64,000 bases of DNA. It comes from Henriciella sp. AS95. Lineage in GTDB: Bacteria > Pseudomonadota > Alphaproteobacteria > Caulobacterales > Hyphomonadaceae. This document shows positions 8,281 to 17,788 of the stretch, piece by piece. The position numbers and the translations under genes were made by a program. The stretch's first letter is position 1. Every line of letters starts with the position of its first letter. The stretch spans positions 930,001 to 994,000 of the forward strand of contig NZ_JBBMQM010000001.1 in the NCBI RefSeq assembly GCF_038900055.1, given 5' to 3'. The notes beneath the pieces were generated by a model. That model did not search any database and was not told the origin of the DNA. It saw only the letters and a list, made by a program, of their open reading frames with translations.

Positions 8281-9036
8281 TCAAAATGCGTATTTGCTCG
8301 GTGGGACACCGAATGCTTTTTGAAACATGGCGCAGAAGGCGCTGGGACTTTCGTAGCCCACATCCATTGCAACTGACGTGACAGGGGACCCTGTCGATAG
8401 CAGGGACAGCGCTTCAAGCAATCGCACCTGCTGGCGCCATACCGCGACACCCATTCCAGTCTCGCGTTTAAAGGCCCGCGTGAACGACCTTCGGCTCATG
8501 CCGGCGACAGCGGCCCACTCATTGGTGTCGCGCTGATCGGCAGGCTGCTCCAGAATCTGACGGCAAACGCGTACCAGGCGGGTATCGTTCGGCATCGGTG
8601 CTGCGTAGGGAATGTTGCGGCAGTCGAGAAGCTCCTGGATTAGCAGATTGATCACCTGATCGTCCCGGCTGTTTAATTCCCGGTCCAGCGGAAGCTGTGT
8701 CACTTCGATAATCAGCGCGCGCAGCAACTGGCTGACCTCGACAATGTGACAGTGCGGCTCGCCGCGATCATACCTTGGATCAATATACAGCGAGCGCAAC
8801 GATACAGGTCCGCGGCAAGAGACTTCGTGGGGAACACCGCTCGGGATCCAGACCGCTCGTTGCGGCGGTATGACATAGCTCGTCGTGTCCGTTACCACCG
8901 ACATCACGCCGGAACATGCGTAGAGGAGTTGAATTCGCTTATGCGAATGCTCTGGATCGCGGAAGCCTGCTGGGTACTCATCAGCCAGACCCACGACAGC
9001 GCGGCAGTCCAGGTCGATATCGACAGTGCTCTTCAT
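8281..9036 (-). CDS. AraC-family transcriptional regulator with cupin sensor domain
   Basis: Regulator of 251 aa. The N-terminal half is a cupin-like sensing domain (HSHKRIQLLYACSGVMSV, then PPQRAVWIPSGVPHEV). The C-terminal half has the two AraC helix-turn-helix motifs at about residues 168-247, including SRRSFTRAFKRETGM and DVGYESPSAFCAMFQKAFG. This cupin plus AraC arrangement is common in regulators of metabolic and efflux genes. It stands alone between the fibre locus and the amidohydrolase gene, so its target is unknown. Confidence 0.9.
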   Translation of the reverse strand: MKSTVDIDLDCRAVVGLADEYPAGFRDPEHSHKRIQLLYACSGVMSVVTDTTSYVIPPQRAVWIPSGVPHEVSCRGPVSLRSLYIDPRYDRGEPHCHIVEVSQLLRALIIEVTQLPLDRELNSRDDQVINLLIQELLDCRNIPYAAPMPNDTRLVRVCRQILEQPADQRDTNEWAAVAGMSRRSFTRAFKRETGMGVAVWRQQVRLLEALSLLSTGSPVTSVAMDVGYESPSAFCAMFQKAFGVPPSKYAF

Positions 9037-9211
9037 GGCAAACTCACATGCTTGCTAAGGGTCCATCAGATGATGCCAGCAAGACTCAACATGACAATTG
9101 CATCACACTGGTTGTGGCCCATTCAAGACAATATATGACCTTATTGCATGCAGAAGGCCAACTGATAGTCCAGTCTTGGTCAGAATCCGTGCAAGTCGCC
9201 GCGCCGACAAA

Positions 9212-12200
9212 CTACTCAGTCAATGTCAGGGCGTGCTCCTGAAGCGTGGCCGCGTCATAGAGATGGCCGTTCTTCATCACGAAGATCGGGTCTTCAATGG
9301 CGCGAATATCGTCAATGGGATTACGGGGCAGAACAACGAGGTCTGCGGCTTTGCCTGGGGTCAGGCTGCCGAGGCTTTCCTGCCGCGCTATGGCGCCTGC
9401 GCTGCCCATTGTGGCAGCCCACAGCGCTTCGGCGGGTGACCATCCGCCCTCAACATAGGCCTCTATTTCCCAAATCGTACCAAGGCCGGGAATGTCGCCA
9501 TGTGCCCCCACGCCGACAAGGCCTCCAGCTTCAAAGATCTTGTGGGCGCTATTGGCAATGGTTTTGTACAAGAACCGGTCGGGCGAGTACTTTGTCGCGC
9601 TTGCGAACTCTCTCTCGATAAACCAGCGCGGTGTGAACCGTGCATATTTCTCGTTTGCAACGGGATTGCGCCGCGCGATGAAACTTTCGTCGGCTGGCGT
9701 TCCACCATGCGTGATCATGAGGGTGAGGGTGCTGCTTGTACCGCTTTGTGCAAATAGCTGCGCGATGTCGTTGTAAAGCGCCGGCGGGGGCAGCGCGTGC
9801 TCGTTGCCCGAATACCCATCGAAGATGTGTGTCAGGCCGAGCTTGAAGGAGAGCGCCCCTTCCGTAGTCGGCGTCATCCCGAGCTCCGCCGCCGACTGAG
9901 CAAGCCATTGGCGCACACGCCGATTGCCCACTCTATACTGCTTGAGATTCTTGATCCTGTAATAATCGCGATAGCGCTTCAATACAGCATCGACCTCGGC
10001 TTTGGATCGAAAATCATTGAAGTCGAATATTGCCGGACCGGTTGAGAACAACCGCGAACCAAGTGTTTTTCCGCTGTCGATGAAATCCTGATAGGTCAGC
10101 ATGTCGATCGTGAGAGTGGACGGATCGAACAGCGTCGTGATGCCGTAGGCGAAATTGGTTTTCAGTCCCGTGGCGTCTGGCTGGAGGACATCGCGGCGAA
10201 TGTCGCCAACGTGATAATGCGCATCAATGAGGCCGGGGATGATGTAGTGACCTGCTAGATCAACACGGGGAATGCTGGCATCTGCCTCAACGCTTCCGGC
10301 AGGACCGACGCTCGCAATTTTTCCGTCCTTAAGCAAAATGTCGGCGTTGGTAATGATGCGTTCCGGTTCGGCGCGGTTATCCATTGGAATGAGGGTGGCG
10401 CCCGTCAGGAGAATGCTGCGTCCGAGCAAAGCTCTGGGAGCTGACACGTCAAACCGCACCGCATCGGCGTAGGTCTGTTCGATAGGCACCATGCGGCCCT
10501 GGCTCGGTGTATCGAATGCCACATCTTTCAAGGACAGTCGGTGCAGAGTCGAGCCGACCGTCCAGTACACGCCATTGCCATCGTCGCTCCAACCGAAGTA
10601 GTCGGCGCCTATATCGGTCAGCCTGATGTGGGGCGTGTCGGAGGACGTCAGGTCAACCGTGCTGCCCTTCTCTTCTGGCAGACGATAGAGGTGCAGCTGC
10701 TGCGTTATCTGTGCCAGCGCCCACTCGCCGTCGGGCGATACGCGTATGTCATCGGCCGCGGCGGGTCCTTCTGCAAAGTACCAATTAGGCCCCTTCGACT
10801 GCGTCACGACCGTGCGCATACCATTACTCAGCGAGACGGCCTCAACCCCTTCGTCGGAGTTGATGAAGACCTTGCTGGTGTCGGGACCGAAATGCGGCGT
10901 GCCACCGATCCGGCCGCTCAGAATGACGCTTTCTGACGAGCCATCCAGTGGGATGTAGATGAGATCGGCGTCCCGCAACTGGCCGAATTCCATATAAGTT
11001 TTCGAGCGCGCCTCGCGAGATGACCGTACCGCGATGATAGCCGAGCCGTCCGGCGTGAAGACAGGATGTGTGTAGAACGCACTATCCTCTGTGATTTGCC
11101 GCAGGGCCGAACCGTCGGCTTTGGCGGCCCAGATTTGTCCGCCGGCCTGCTTTGTCCAACTCACAAAAGCGATCGACGTGTCATCGGGTGACCAGGACGG
11201 GTGATAAGTAGACTGCACGGTAGTGGAAAGGCGACGAGGCGTGGCGTTCTCAGCTGCATCGGCCACGTAAACGTCTCCCAGCGCAGAAAATGCAATCTGA
11301 TCACCGTTCGGCGATAAATCGGGCGACATCAGCAGCCGCGCATGAACCGGACCGTCTTCAAGTGGGATTTCAGTCCGCGCCAGCCGCCCGAGTGGGACGT
11401 CCACCTGTGCAGAGAATGAAATGTTCCTGGAAGGCGCGCCGGCCGTTGAAAAAAGCTTCAATCCTCCGCGGACATTGGCGATCACCCATTTTCCATCTGG
11501 CGTGAAATCATAGCGCGGTACCGCATCGTGCCACTGGCTTGCCTGTAGCGAGTCTGGGTCAAGTTCGCCAAGTGTCGACGTTTCTCCAGAGGTCAGGTCG
11601 AGATAAACAAGAAAGGTCCGATTTGCCCGGCGTTCTGCATAGGCAAGGTGGCTAGCGTCGGGAGACAGTCGCGGACGGAATGCAGGCTGCGCTTTGCTGC
11701 CCGCCAGTTGACGCTCCGTTTCGTCTGCCGTGTTGAAAGCAATCACCTGCCACAGCGAGAGGCGGTCAAAGGCTGGGGACTCATGCGCGAGAGAGGCGAG
11801 GTAAATTGTGTCTCCGTCAGGAGAGTAGAGCGCGCCCAATGAGCTCGTTGCATCGTCGGCATCATTGGCATCGCCTGTCGAGCGGACAACATGGCCCATG
11901 TTTGGTTCTGCGGCGTTGAATTCCCAGAGCTCATAGGCATTGCGATCGGACCAGAAGCGGGAGACGAGGATGTGTTTTCCGTCCGGCGACCATTCCGGTG
12001 AAACCCATATCGGATTGTCGTCGTAGAAGGATATCTGGGTGATACCCCTGCCATCCGATTTCATGCGCCATAAGTTTTCGGCGCCTGAACGATCACTCAG
12101 AAACAGGATCGAACGACCGTCAGGTGAGAAGACGGGCTGGGTGTCGAGCGCCAGGCCATGTGTGAGTGCCTGCGCCTCGCCGCCCTCAACCGGTAGCAGG

Positions 12201-12526
12201 TAAATGTCGCCCAGCATGTCGAAAACGATATGATTGCCGCTGGGTGACACGTCGATCGACAGATTGGTTCCTTCGTCCGTCTCAAATGACACGCTTCGCT
12301 CTGCTTGCAGAGGCAGGCTCTGCCCCGGCTGAGCGGTCGCTGTCGGCGGCTTTCCTGAAACGCCTGGCGTCGGCGGTATGGCGTTGGATGATGAAGTCTC
12401 AGTTGGCGGGGCACTCGACACCGGGTCCTGAACGCAACTCGGCGCTGCACAAAAAAGCGCAGCGCCGAGAAGCAGTTTCGAGATCATGCGACGAGCAGCA
12501 GGCCGGAATGAAGTCTCAAATGTCAT
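9212..12526 (-). CDS. Large TolB-propeller/amidohydrolase fusion protein, exported
   Basis: Protein of 1104 aa. A hydrophobic N-terminal segment with nearby cysteines (LLLGAALFCAAPSC) suggests export, possibly as an atypical lipoprotein. About residues 80-660 hold repeated PD40/TolB propeller blades (FSPDGRSILFLSDRSG, WSPDGKHILVSRFW, FTPDGSAIIAVRSSR). The C-terminal part is a metal-dependent amidohydrolase: IDAHYHVGD (about 768-775), GAHGDIPG (about 1003) and the closing GSLTPGKAADLVVLPRNP. Such proteins are predicted peptidases or cyclic-amide hydrolases. It starts 28 bases after the TonB receptor gene stops, in one operon, so it may process what that receptor imports. The substrate is unknown. 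Confidence 0.85.
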   Translation of the reverse strand: MTFETSFRPAARRMISKLLLGAALFCAAPSCVQDPVSSAPPTETSSSNAIPPTPGVSGKPPTATAQPGQSLPLQAERSVSFETDEGTNLSIDVSPSGNHIVFDMLGDIYLLPVEGGEAQALTHGLALDTQPVFSPDGRSILFLSDRSGAENLWRMKSDGRGITQISFYDDNPIWVSPEWSPDGKHILVSRFWSDRNAYELWEFNAAEPNMGHVVRSTGDANDADDATSSLGALYSPDGDTIYLASLAHESPAFDRLSLWQVIAFNTADETERQLAGSKAQPAFRPRLSPDASHLAYAERRANRTFLVYLDLTSGETSTLGELDPDSLQASQWHDAVPRYDFTPDGKWVIANVRGGLKLFSTAGAPSRNISFSAQVDVPLGRLARTEIPLEDGPVHARLLMSPDLSPNGDQIAFSALGDVYVADAAENATPRRLSTTVQSTYHPSWSPDDTSIAFVSWTKQAGGQIWAAKADGSALRQITEDSAFYTHPVFTPDGSAIIAVRSSREARSKTYMEFGQLRDADLIYIPLDGSSESVILSGRIGGTPHFGPDTSKVFINSDEGVEAVSLSNGMRTVVTQSKGPNWYFAEGPAAADDIRVSPDGEWALAQITQQLHLYRLPEEKGSTVDLTSSDTPHIRLTDIGADYFGWSDDGNGVYWTVGSTLHRLSLKDVAFDTPSQGRMVPIEQTYADAVRFDVSAPRALLGRSILLTGATLIPMDNRAEPERIITNADILLKDGKIASVGPAGSVEADASIPRVDLAGHYIIPGLIDAHYHVGDIRRDVLQPDATGLKTNFAYGITTLFDPSTLTIDMLTYQDFIDSGKTLGSRLFSTGPAIFDFNDFRSKAEVDAVLKRYRDYYRIKNLKQYRVGNRRVRQWLAQSAAELGMTPTTEGALSFKLGLTHIFDGYSGNEHALPPPALYNDIAQLFAQSGTSSTLTLMITHGGTPADESFIARRNPVANEKYARFTPRWFIEREFASATKYSPDRFLYKTIANSAHKIFEAGGLVGVGAHGDIPGLGTIWEIEAYVEGGWSPAEALWAATMGSAGAIARQESLGSLTPGKAADLVVLPRNPIDDIRAIEDPIFVMKNGHLYDAATLQEHALTLTE

Positions 12527-12553
12527 TCAACCGGCCTCATGCCCTTCAACAAA

Positions 12554-14734
12554 TCAGAATTTGCGCGTCACCGTCGCAATGACCTGGCGGCCAGCGCCAT
12601 AGGTACATCCAGCCGCCCCGTCACAGCGGGCAACATATTCCTCGTCGAGAATGTTGGACCCGTTGAGGGCAAAGCGCCAGTCCTCGGTGTCGTAGCGGAT
12701 GATCGCGTCGACCAGGGTCGATTCCTCGCCGGTATAAACTACTGGCGCGAACGGGCCAGGCAGCGCGCCCTGGCTTTCGCCGGTATAGCGCACACCGCCG
12801 CCGATGCCGAAACCGGCCAGCGGGCCGTCGATAAAGCTGTAATCGACGAAGACGGCCGCTTTGTGCTTTGGCGTTACGGGCAGCTCGGCGCCGATCTCCT
12901 GCGGGGTCGTGCTGTCGACGACTTCGCTGTCGGTATAGCTGTAGGAGGCATTGACCGAGAGCTGGTCATTAATCCGGCTCACCAGCTCCACTTCCGCGCC
13001 TTGCACCTCGACTTCGCCGGTCTGCTTGGCGGCAACTGGCGTGAGCGAACCGGCGGCTGTCACGATATTTTTCTGGTTGATCTGATAGACCGCTCCGGTG
13101 AGCAGCAGCTCATACCCGTCTGGCAGGCCACGGGCGTCATACTTGATCCCGGCCTCGACCTGCTCGCCCTCGCTCGGGTCGAACCCTTCGCCCGTGTCGG
13201 CATCTGTGCCGAGCACAGGCTCGAAGGAGGTGGCATAGCTGATATAGGGCGCAAAGCCGCTATCGAAGACATAGTTGGCGCCGACCCGGTAGGTGAAGGC
13301 ATCCTGCTTCTGGTTTTCCCCGGTCAGGTCATTGTCGATCTTCACATCGTCATAGCGCCCGCTCAGCGTGAAAAAGAGGTTGCCGAGCCCGATATGATCC
13401 TGGGCATAGAAACCCGACTGCTTCAGGCTTTGATTGACATAGGCTGTCGGAAAACCCGGTGTCAGGTCGGCCGGATAGTCATAGACCGGGTCGAACAGGT
13501 CGATCGTGTCTGTGCCGTAGAAGAAGCCGTAATCGGCGACATTGTCGACGTCGCGATAGTCATAGCCAACGATAATGTCATGCTGCAGTCCGCCGGCATC
13601 GAGATCGATGTCAAAACGGTTGTCGGTGGCAAGGCTCTCGACCTTTTCCCGATAGGTGTAGTTGGACTGGAGGACGGTCCGGTAATCGTCTGGCACGCCG
13701 TCGAAATCATTATCGACAACACCACCCGAGCCATAAATGCCCGTCGGGGTTTCCTCGTCATAGTCGGAAATCTTGGTGTTGGAGATGAAGGACACGTTCT
13801 CATTGAAAGCATGAGTGAACTCGTATCCGATGGACCATTGATCACGGTCATACCGGTTGTCCGAGCTGCCGAGATTGATCGACGGGCTGACCTTGCCGAC
13901 CGGGTTTGGCAGCAGCGTGCCATAGACGGGTAGGAAGCCGTTCGTGTCGCCCATGACAATGTCGGACTGATAATAGCCGAGCAGGGTCAGGTCGGTATCG
14001 GGCGTCATATGCCAGGTCAGCGCCGGGGCGAGCAAATGGCGTTCGGCCGAGACATAGTCGCGCTCTGCTTCGCGGTCGCGGTAGAGCGCCGTCAGGCTGA
14101 AGCTCACCGCATCGCCGAGCGGGCCGGTCATCGTGCCAGCCAGCTGCTTGTAGTCGTCGGTGCCATATTTGGCCGAGATTTCGCCGCTGAATTCATCTTG
14201 CGGGCGGCGCAGGTTGAGGTTGTAAAGACCGCCGGGAGGGGCGCTGCCATAAAGCGCAGAGCCTGGGCCTTTCAGCACGTCGAAGGATTCAAAGGCGTAG
14301 AGATCAACGCCGACACTCTTGATCGCCGTCGTGTTCGGCGTGGCGAGGCCGTCCATATATTCCTTCGGAGTGAACCCGCGCACCTTGAGGAAGTCAAAGC
14401 GCAGGTCGGGGCCATAATTTTCGCCGAAGACGCCAGACGTGTAGCGCACGGCTTGCTGGGCATCGATGAAGTTCAGGAGGTCAATCTGATCTCGCGTGAT
14501 GACGGACACAGACTGGGGGGTCTCTATCAGGGCTATGTCGCTCTTGTTTGCGCTATGCCCTTCTTTGGGGACGAAGTCTGGTGCGATGACGTAAATCGTG
14601 TCCTGCACGCTGGTTTCGTCTTCGGGTGTAACGTCCTGGGCCAGCGCTACAGGTGCGACGAGTGCCGCAACCATGGTCGAGGCGAGCAGTGCAGCCCTGG
14701 TGTTTCTCGAAGTTTGTTTTGGTCTGACAGTCAT
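12554..14734 (-). CDS. TonB-dependent siderophore-type receptor
   Basis: Outer-membrane receptor of 726 aa. Signal peptide to about residue 33 (VAPVALA, then QDVTPED). The plug domain follows with IETPQSVSVITRDQIDLLNF, typical of ferric-siderophore receptors, and the stretch FDVLKGPGSALYGSAPPGGLYNL; the barrel ends in the aromatic C-terminus GRQVIATVTRKF. ATG 14734 is used because GAGGG lies seven bases upstream; an in-frame ATG 54 bases earlier has no ribosome site. It is divergent from a PepSY membrane protein gene across a promoter with a Fur-like repeat, which supports iron control. Confidence 0.92.
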   Translation of the reverse strand: MTVRPKQTSRNTRAALLASTMVAALVAPVALAQDVTPEDETSVQDTIYVIAPDFVPKEGHSANKSDIALIETPQSVSVITRDQIDLLNFIDAQQAVRYTSGVFGENYGPDLRFDFLKVRGFTPKEYMDGLATPNTTAIKSVGVDLYAFESFDVLKGPGSALYGSAPPGGLYNLNLRRPQDEFSGEISAKYGTDDYKQLAGTMTGPLGDAVSFSLTALYRDREAERDYVSAERHLLAPALTWHMTPDTDLTLLGYYQSDIVMGDTNGFLPVYGTLLPNPVGKVSPSINLGSSDNRYDRDQWSIGYEFTHAFNENVSFISNTKISDYDEETPTGIYGSGGVVDNDFDGVPDDYRTVLQSNYTYREKVESLATDNRFDIDLDAGGLQHDIIVGYDYRDVDNVADYGFFYGTDTIDLFDPVYDYPADLTPGFPTAYVNQSLKQSGFYAQDHIGLGNLFFTLSGRYDDVKIDNDLTGENQKQDAFTYRVGANYVFDSGFAPYISYATSFEPVLGTDADTGEGFDPSEGEQVEAGIKYDARGLPDGYELLLTGAVYQINQKNIVTAAGSLTPVAAKQTGEVEVQGAEVELVSRINDQLSVNASYSYTDSEVVDSTTPQEIGAELPVTPKHKAAVFVDYSFIDGPLAGFGIGGGVRYTGESQGALPGPFAPVVYTGEESTLVDAIIRYDTEDWRFALNGSNILDEEYVARCDGAAGCTYGAGRQVIATVTRKF

Positions 14735-14827
14735 TGTTGATCCCTCTGGATTTGGTTGCGTCACATACCTCTCCTGTGCCGAAATCATATCAGTGGTCGG
14801 CTGGACTGAATTTAGGCTTTGGGTCGC

Positions 14828-14874
14828 ATAGTTCTCTTATTTGGCCATTTAATGCTATAGAGAATGAGAACTAT
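14828..14874. promoter_or_regulatory. Inverted repeat with Fur-like hexamers in divergent promoter
   Basis: ATAGTTCTC (14828-14836) and GAGAACTAT (14866-14874) form a perfect nine-base inverted repeat with 29 bases between. The right arm is embedded in GAGAATGAGAACTATTTGC, which resembles stacked Fur hexamers. It lies between the siderophore-receptor and PepSY genes, so joint iron regulation of both directions is likely (inference). Confidence 0.45.
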
Positions 14875-14983
14875 TTGCACCTAGAGACCCATTCAAGCTA
14901 AATATCGACCCGGACTGAGTATGGCTCCGTCGAGGGCTCTTGGCTTATTCTCGACGATAACAAATCCGGAGCGATCCCGTACA

Positions 14984-16186
14984 ATGTCATCTGTTCTGCC
15001 TTCCAATGTCTGGTTATTCCTGCACCGGTGGTTCGGCGTTCTGATGGCCGTCTTTCTCTTCCTGGCAGCGGTCACCGGGTCTGTCCTGACAGCCCGCGCG
15101 ACACTCGATCGATGGATCAATAGCGATCTGATGGTTTATTCCGGAGCTGTCGAAGACCGGATCGATGCCATTGAAGCCGTTTCGCTTTTCGAAGCCCAAA
15201 ACCCTGACATTCAGGTTGTCGAGTTCCCGCTCAATCCGCATCAAAACGAAAATATCCCGTTGAAAGTTGTGCCGAAGCCGGGGCAGGACGCGCTCGACTT
15301 TGACGAAGTCTTTATCGACCCCGTGTCTGGAACGTTGGTTGGCACGCGAAGTACGCAAGCCGGGCTTTCCGGACGCCAGTTCATCCCGCTCCTGCTCGGA
15401 TTTCATGAAAACCTTTTGCTGGGAAATTCCGGTCGAATCTTCCTTGGCTTTATCGCTTTGGGGTGGCTGCTCACCTCCCTGATCGGGCTATACCTGACAT
15501 TTCCAAAGCGCGGGCCATTCTTCAGGAAATGGAAGTCTGCCTGGACGTATAGTCCGAAACGCCGTTTCGCGCGCCAAATGCTGGATATTCACCAGGCGAG
15601 CGGGCTCTGGCTCTTTGCCTTCGTCGTGATTGTTGCGTTCACGTCGGTCGCGTTGAACTTTTTTTTCGAGTTCTGGGCACCCTTTGCCGAGACCATTGCG
15701 CCGACCGGTGACTCCTATTTTGATCAGGCTGTCCTGTTTCCAGAGGGGGTTCAGCCCGACCTGTCGTTTCAGGACGCCCTTGGCCGCACACGAGAGCAAA
15801 TCGAGGCAGCGGGTGTGTCATGGCAGCCGGCTACGATGTTGTATTACCCCGACTGGAATCTCTATGGCGCGACGCTCACCGACAATGGCGTGCTCAATTA
15901 TAAGGCGCTGGGGCCGATCTATTATCACTTCGATGGATCGAGCGGTGCCTACATCCAGCAGGTCAATCCTTATGATGACAGCACCGGGCTGGCGCTGATG
16001 CGTTCAGTCTACCCGCTGCATAGCGGCGAAGTGGGCGGCCCGGTCACGGTTTTCATCGTTTTTCTCACCGGTCTCGCGACGGCTGAAATGTGCGTCACAG
16101 GCATTTGGGTCTGGCTAAAGAAACGTGGCCCCAGGATCGCAGCCAAAAAGAAGAGACTTGCGGCGGACAACCAGTCGGACGCCTGA
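14984..16186 (+). CDS. PepSY-associated inner-membrane protein (PiuB-like, iron uptake)
   Basis: Membrane protein of 400 aa in the PepSY-associated TM family, members of which accompany siderophore receptors and are proposed to reduce or release ferric siderophores. Four hydrophobic segments are visible: VLMAVFLFLAAVTGSVL near the N-terminus, a pair in the middle (IFLGFIALGWLLTSLIGLYL; LFAFVVIVAFTSVALNFFF), and one near the C-terminus with YPLHSGEVGGPVTVFIVFL. The conserved LHRWFGV and DIHQASGLW blocks are present. Start 14984 has GGAG twelve bases upstream; an earlier in-frame ATG at 14921 is possible. Divergent to the receptor gene. Confidence 0.85.
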   Translation: MSSVLPSNVWLFLHRWFGVLMAVFLFLAAVTGSVLTARATLDRWINSDLMVYSGAVEDRIDAIEAVSLFEAQNPDIQVVEFPLNPHQNENIPLKVVPKPGQDALDFDEVFIDPVSGTLVGTRSTQAGLSGRQFIPLLLGFHENLLLGNSGRIFLGFIALGWLLTSLIGLYLTFPKRGPFFRKWKSAWTYSPKRRFARQMLDIHQASGLWLFAFVVIVAFTSVALNFFFEFWAPFAETIAPTGDSYFDQAVLFPEGVQPDLSFQDALGRTREQIEAAGVSWQPATMLYYPDWNLYGATLTDNGVLNYKALGPIYYHFDGSSGAYIQQVNPYDDSTGLALMRSVYPLHSGEVGGPVTVFIVFLTGLATAEMCVTGIWVWLKKRGPRIAAKKKRLAADNQSDA

Positions 16187-16217
16187 GGATCACATCCAGA
16201 AAAGATTATTCAGAGAC

Positions 16218-17180
16218 ATGACTATGAGTGCTCCCTCCCAGACGCAGACTGATGACCTCGAACCAGAAGTGCGGACCTTCGTCGAGGACATTGTAAGCCG
16301 GTCGGTCGAGTTGACTGCCGGCCAGCCCGTCGACCCGCGCCGTCGGCGGGAAGTCGCCGAACTCGTTCGCGCTTCCTGGGCTGATGGTGGCCCCGCAATG
16401 GCGTCTGTTCGTGAACTCAAATTTCCCCAAAGCGCGAGAACCATGCGCCTGTACATTCCGGAAGGCGGCGCGGGAGAAGGTACGCTCTTATACATTCACG
16501 GCGGGGGCTGGATGCTATTCAGCCTCGATACTCACGACCGGTTGATGCGGGAGTATGCCGATGCTGCCGGGTGCGCGGTGGTGGGGCTCGACTATTCATT
16601 GGCGCCCGAGAACCCGTTTCCCAAGGCGTTGGATGAGATTATCGAATGCGTGATCTGGTTGCGTGAGTCGGGGCAGGAATATGGCCTGAACACCACCAAA
16701 CTGCTGATCGGCGGCGACTCGGCGGGTGGCAATCTCACGCTCGCAGCAGCCAAGAAACTCAGGGATGACGAACGCGGCCTCCCGGACGGACTACTTATCA
16801 ATTACGGTGCGCTCGACACGAAACATCGCGTCTCTCATCAACGCTATGACGGGGCTCCCTACATGCTGGAGACCAAGGAGATGGATGATTTCTGGCAAGC
16901 CTATCTCCCCGATGGCGCCGAAGAAGATCCGTATGCGCTTGTGTTGATCGGCGACCTGGGCGGCTTGCCGCCAACGCATTTGTGCGTGGCAGAATGCGAT
17001 ATATTGCTTGATGAAAACAAGGAACTGCACCGTCGGCTCACCGCCGAAGGAAATGATGTGACAGCCGTCATCTATCCGGGAGTGACGCACAGTTTTCTTG
17101 AGGCCGTTTCGATTTCGCCCACTGCCAGGCAGGCTATTGACGACAGTGCGCAGTGGATGAAGCGGGTTCTCGGCCAATGA
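16218..17180 (+). CDS. Alpha/beta hydrolase, hormone-sensitive-lipase (HSL) family esterase
   Basis: Cytosolic esterase of 320 aa with no signal peptide. The HSL oxyanion motif HGGGW is at about 94-98 and the nucleophile elbow GDSAG at about 166-170 (Ser168); the remaining triad is supplied by CDILLDEN and VTHSF near the end. Family members cleave short-chain acyl esters or lactones. It begins 31 bases after the PepSY gene and overlaps the next gene by ATGA, so the three are one transcript; hydrolysis of an ester-type siderophore after import would fit the setting, but this is inference. Confidence 0.9.
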   Translation: MTMSAPSQTQTDDLEPEVRTFVEDIVSRSVELTAGQPVDPRRRREVAELVRASWADGGPAMASVRELKFPQSARTMRLYIPEGGAGEGTLLYIHGGGWMLFSLDTHDRLMREYADAAGCAVVGLDYSLAPENPFPKALDEIIECVIWLRESGQEYGLNTTKLLIGGDSAGGNLTLAAAKKLRDDERGLPDGLLINYGALDTKHRVSHQRYDGAPYMLETKEMDDFWQAYLPDGAEEDPYALVLIGDLGGLPPTHLCVAECDILLDENKELHRRLTAEGNDVTAVIYPGVTHSFLEAVSISPTARQAIDDSAQWMKRVLGQ

Positions 17181-17758
17181 GTTCAGCGTTTGGCGACGTT
17201 TCAACCGATGACGTGGTGAAGTTTGCTGCCGAATTCCCTCTGGCCTGGATCACGCCTGTTGCGGATCCGGCCGCGTCGCTTTTGATGCCGCTGCTTATTG
17301 AAACCGATCCGGCAGGCCAGCCAGTAAGCGTAGTAGGACATCTTCCAAGGCGTGCACCGGCAACTGAGCTGCTGCAGCAGGATGGGCGCGCCGTGTTTCT
17401 TTTTCTTGGGCCGAACGCCTACATCCCCCCGGCCTGGGTCTCGAAACCCGGTTGGGTTCCCACCTGGAATTTCCTTTCGCTCAAGATCTTGAGTGACCAA
17501 GCGGAAATAGAGGACTCGCTCACCAGGCCTGCTGTAGAGGCGCTGGTTCGCCACATGGAAAGTCGACAAGGTTCTGACTGGAGTGTCGATGATATCGGTG
17601 AACGCTACGACACATTGCTGAACCAAATTATTGGCTTTCGATCCAACATCACATCCGCCCAGCCTAGGTTCAAGCTGGGGCAGGACGAGACACCAGCCGT
17701 CCATGAGGAGATCAAACAGGCGCTTGAGCCCCACCCGATGGCGCAGTGGATGAAGTAG
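17177..17758 (+). CDS. FMN-binding PaiB-family protein
   Basis: Protein of 193 aa of the PaiB/FMN-binding split-barrel family (annotated elsewhere as negative transcriptional regulator). Family blocks are visible: YIPPAW, VPTWNF, IIGFRSNITSAQPRFKLGQ. Start ATG 17177 overlaps the stop of the esterase gene (ATGA), so it is translationally coupled. The biochemical role of the family is unclear; in this position a flavin-dependent reduction step is as likely as regulation. It ends 30 bases from the converging tetR gene. Confidence 0.85.
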   Translation: MSSAFGDVSTDDVVKFAAEFPLAWITPVADPAASLLMPLLIETDPAGQPVSVVGHLPRRAPATELLQQDGRAVFLFLGPNAYIPPAWVSKPGWVPTWNFLSLKILSDQAEIEDSLTRPAVEALVRHMESRQGSDWSVDDIGERYDTLLNQIIGFRSNITSAQPRFKLGQDETPAVHEEIKQALEPHPMAQWMK

Positions 17759-17788
17759 CGTGTGGACCGGCTCGCTTGGGCGGTTTGG

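Noticed and set aside
9047-9058. CATGCTTGCTAA near the araC start as a seventh GntR-type site
   Set aside because: Only 9 of 12 positions match, it is 35 kb from the other copies, and the right arm is lost.
12539-13933. 464-codon plus-strand open frame
   Set aside because: It lies antisense to the siderophore receptor, has no ribosome site, no recognisable domain and follows from the codon bias of the real gene.
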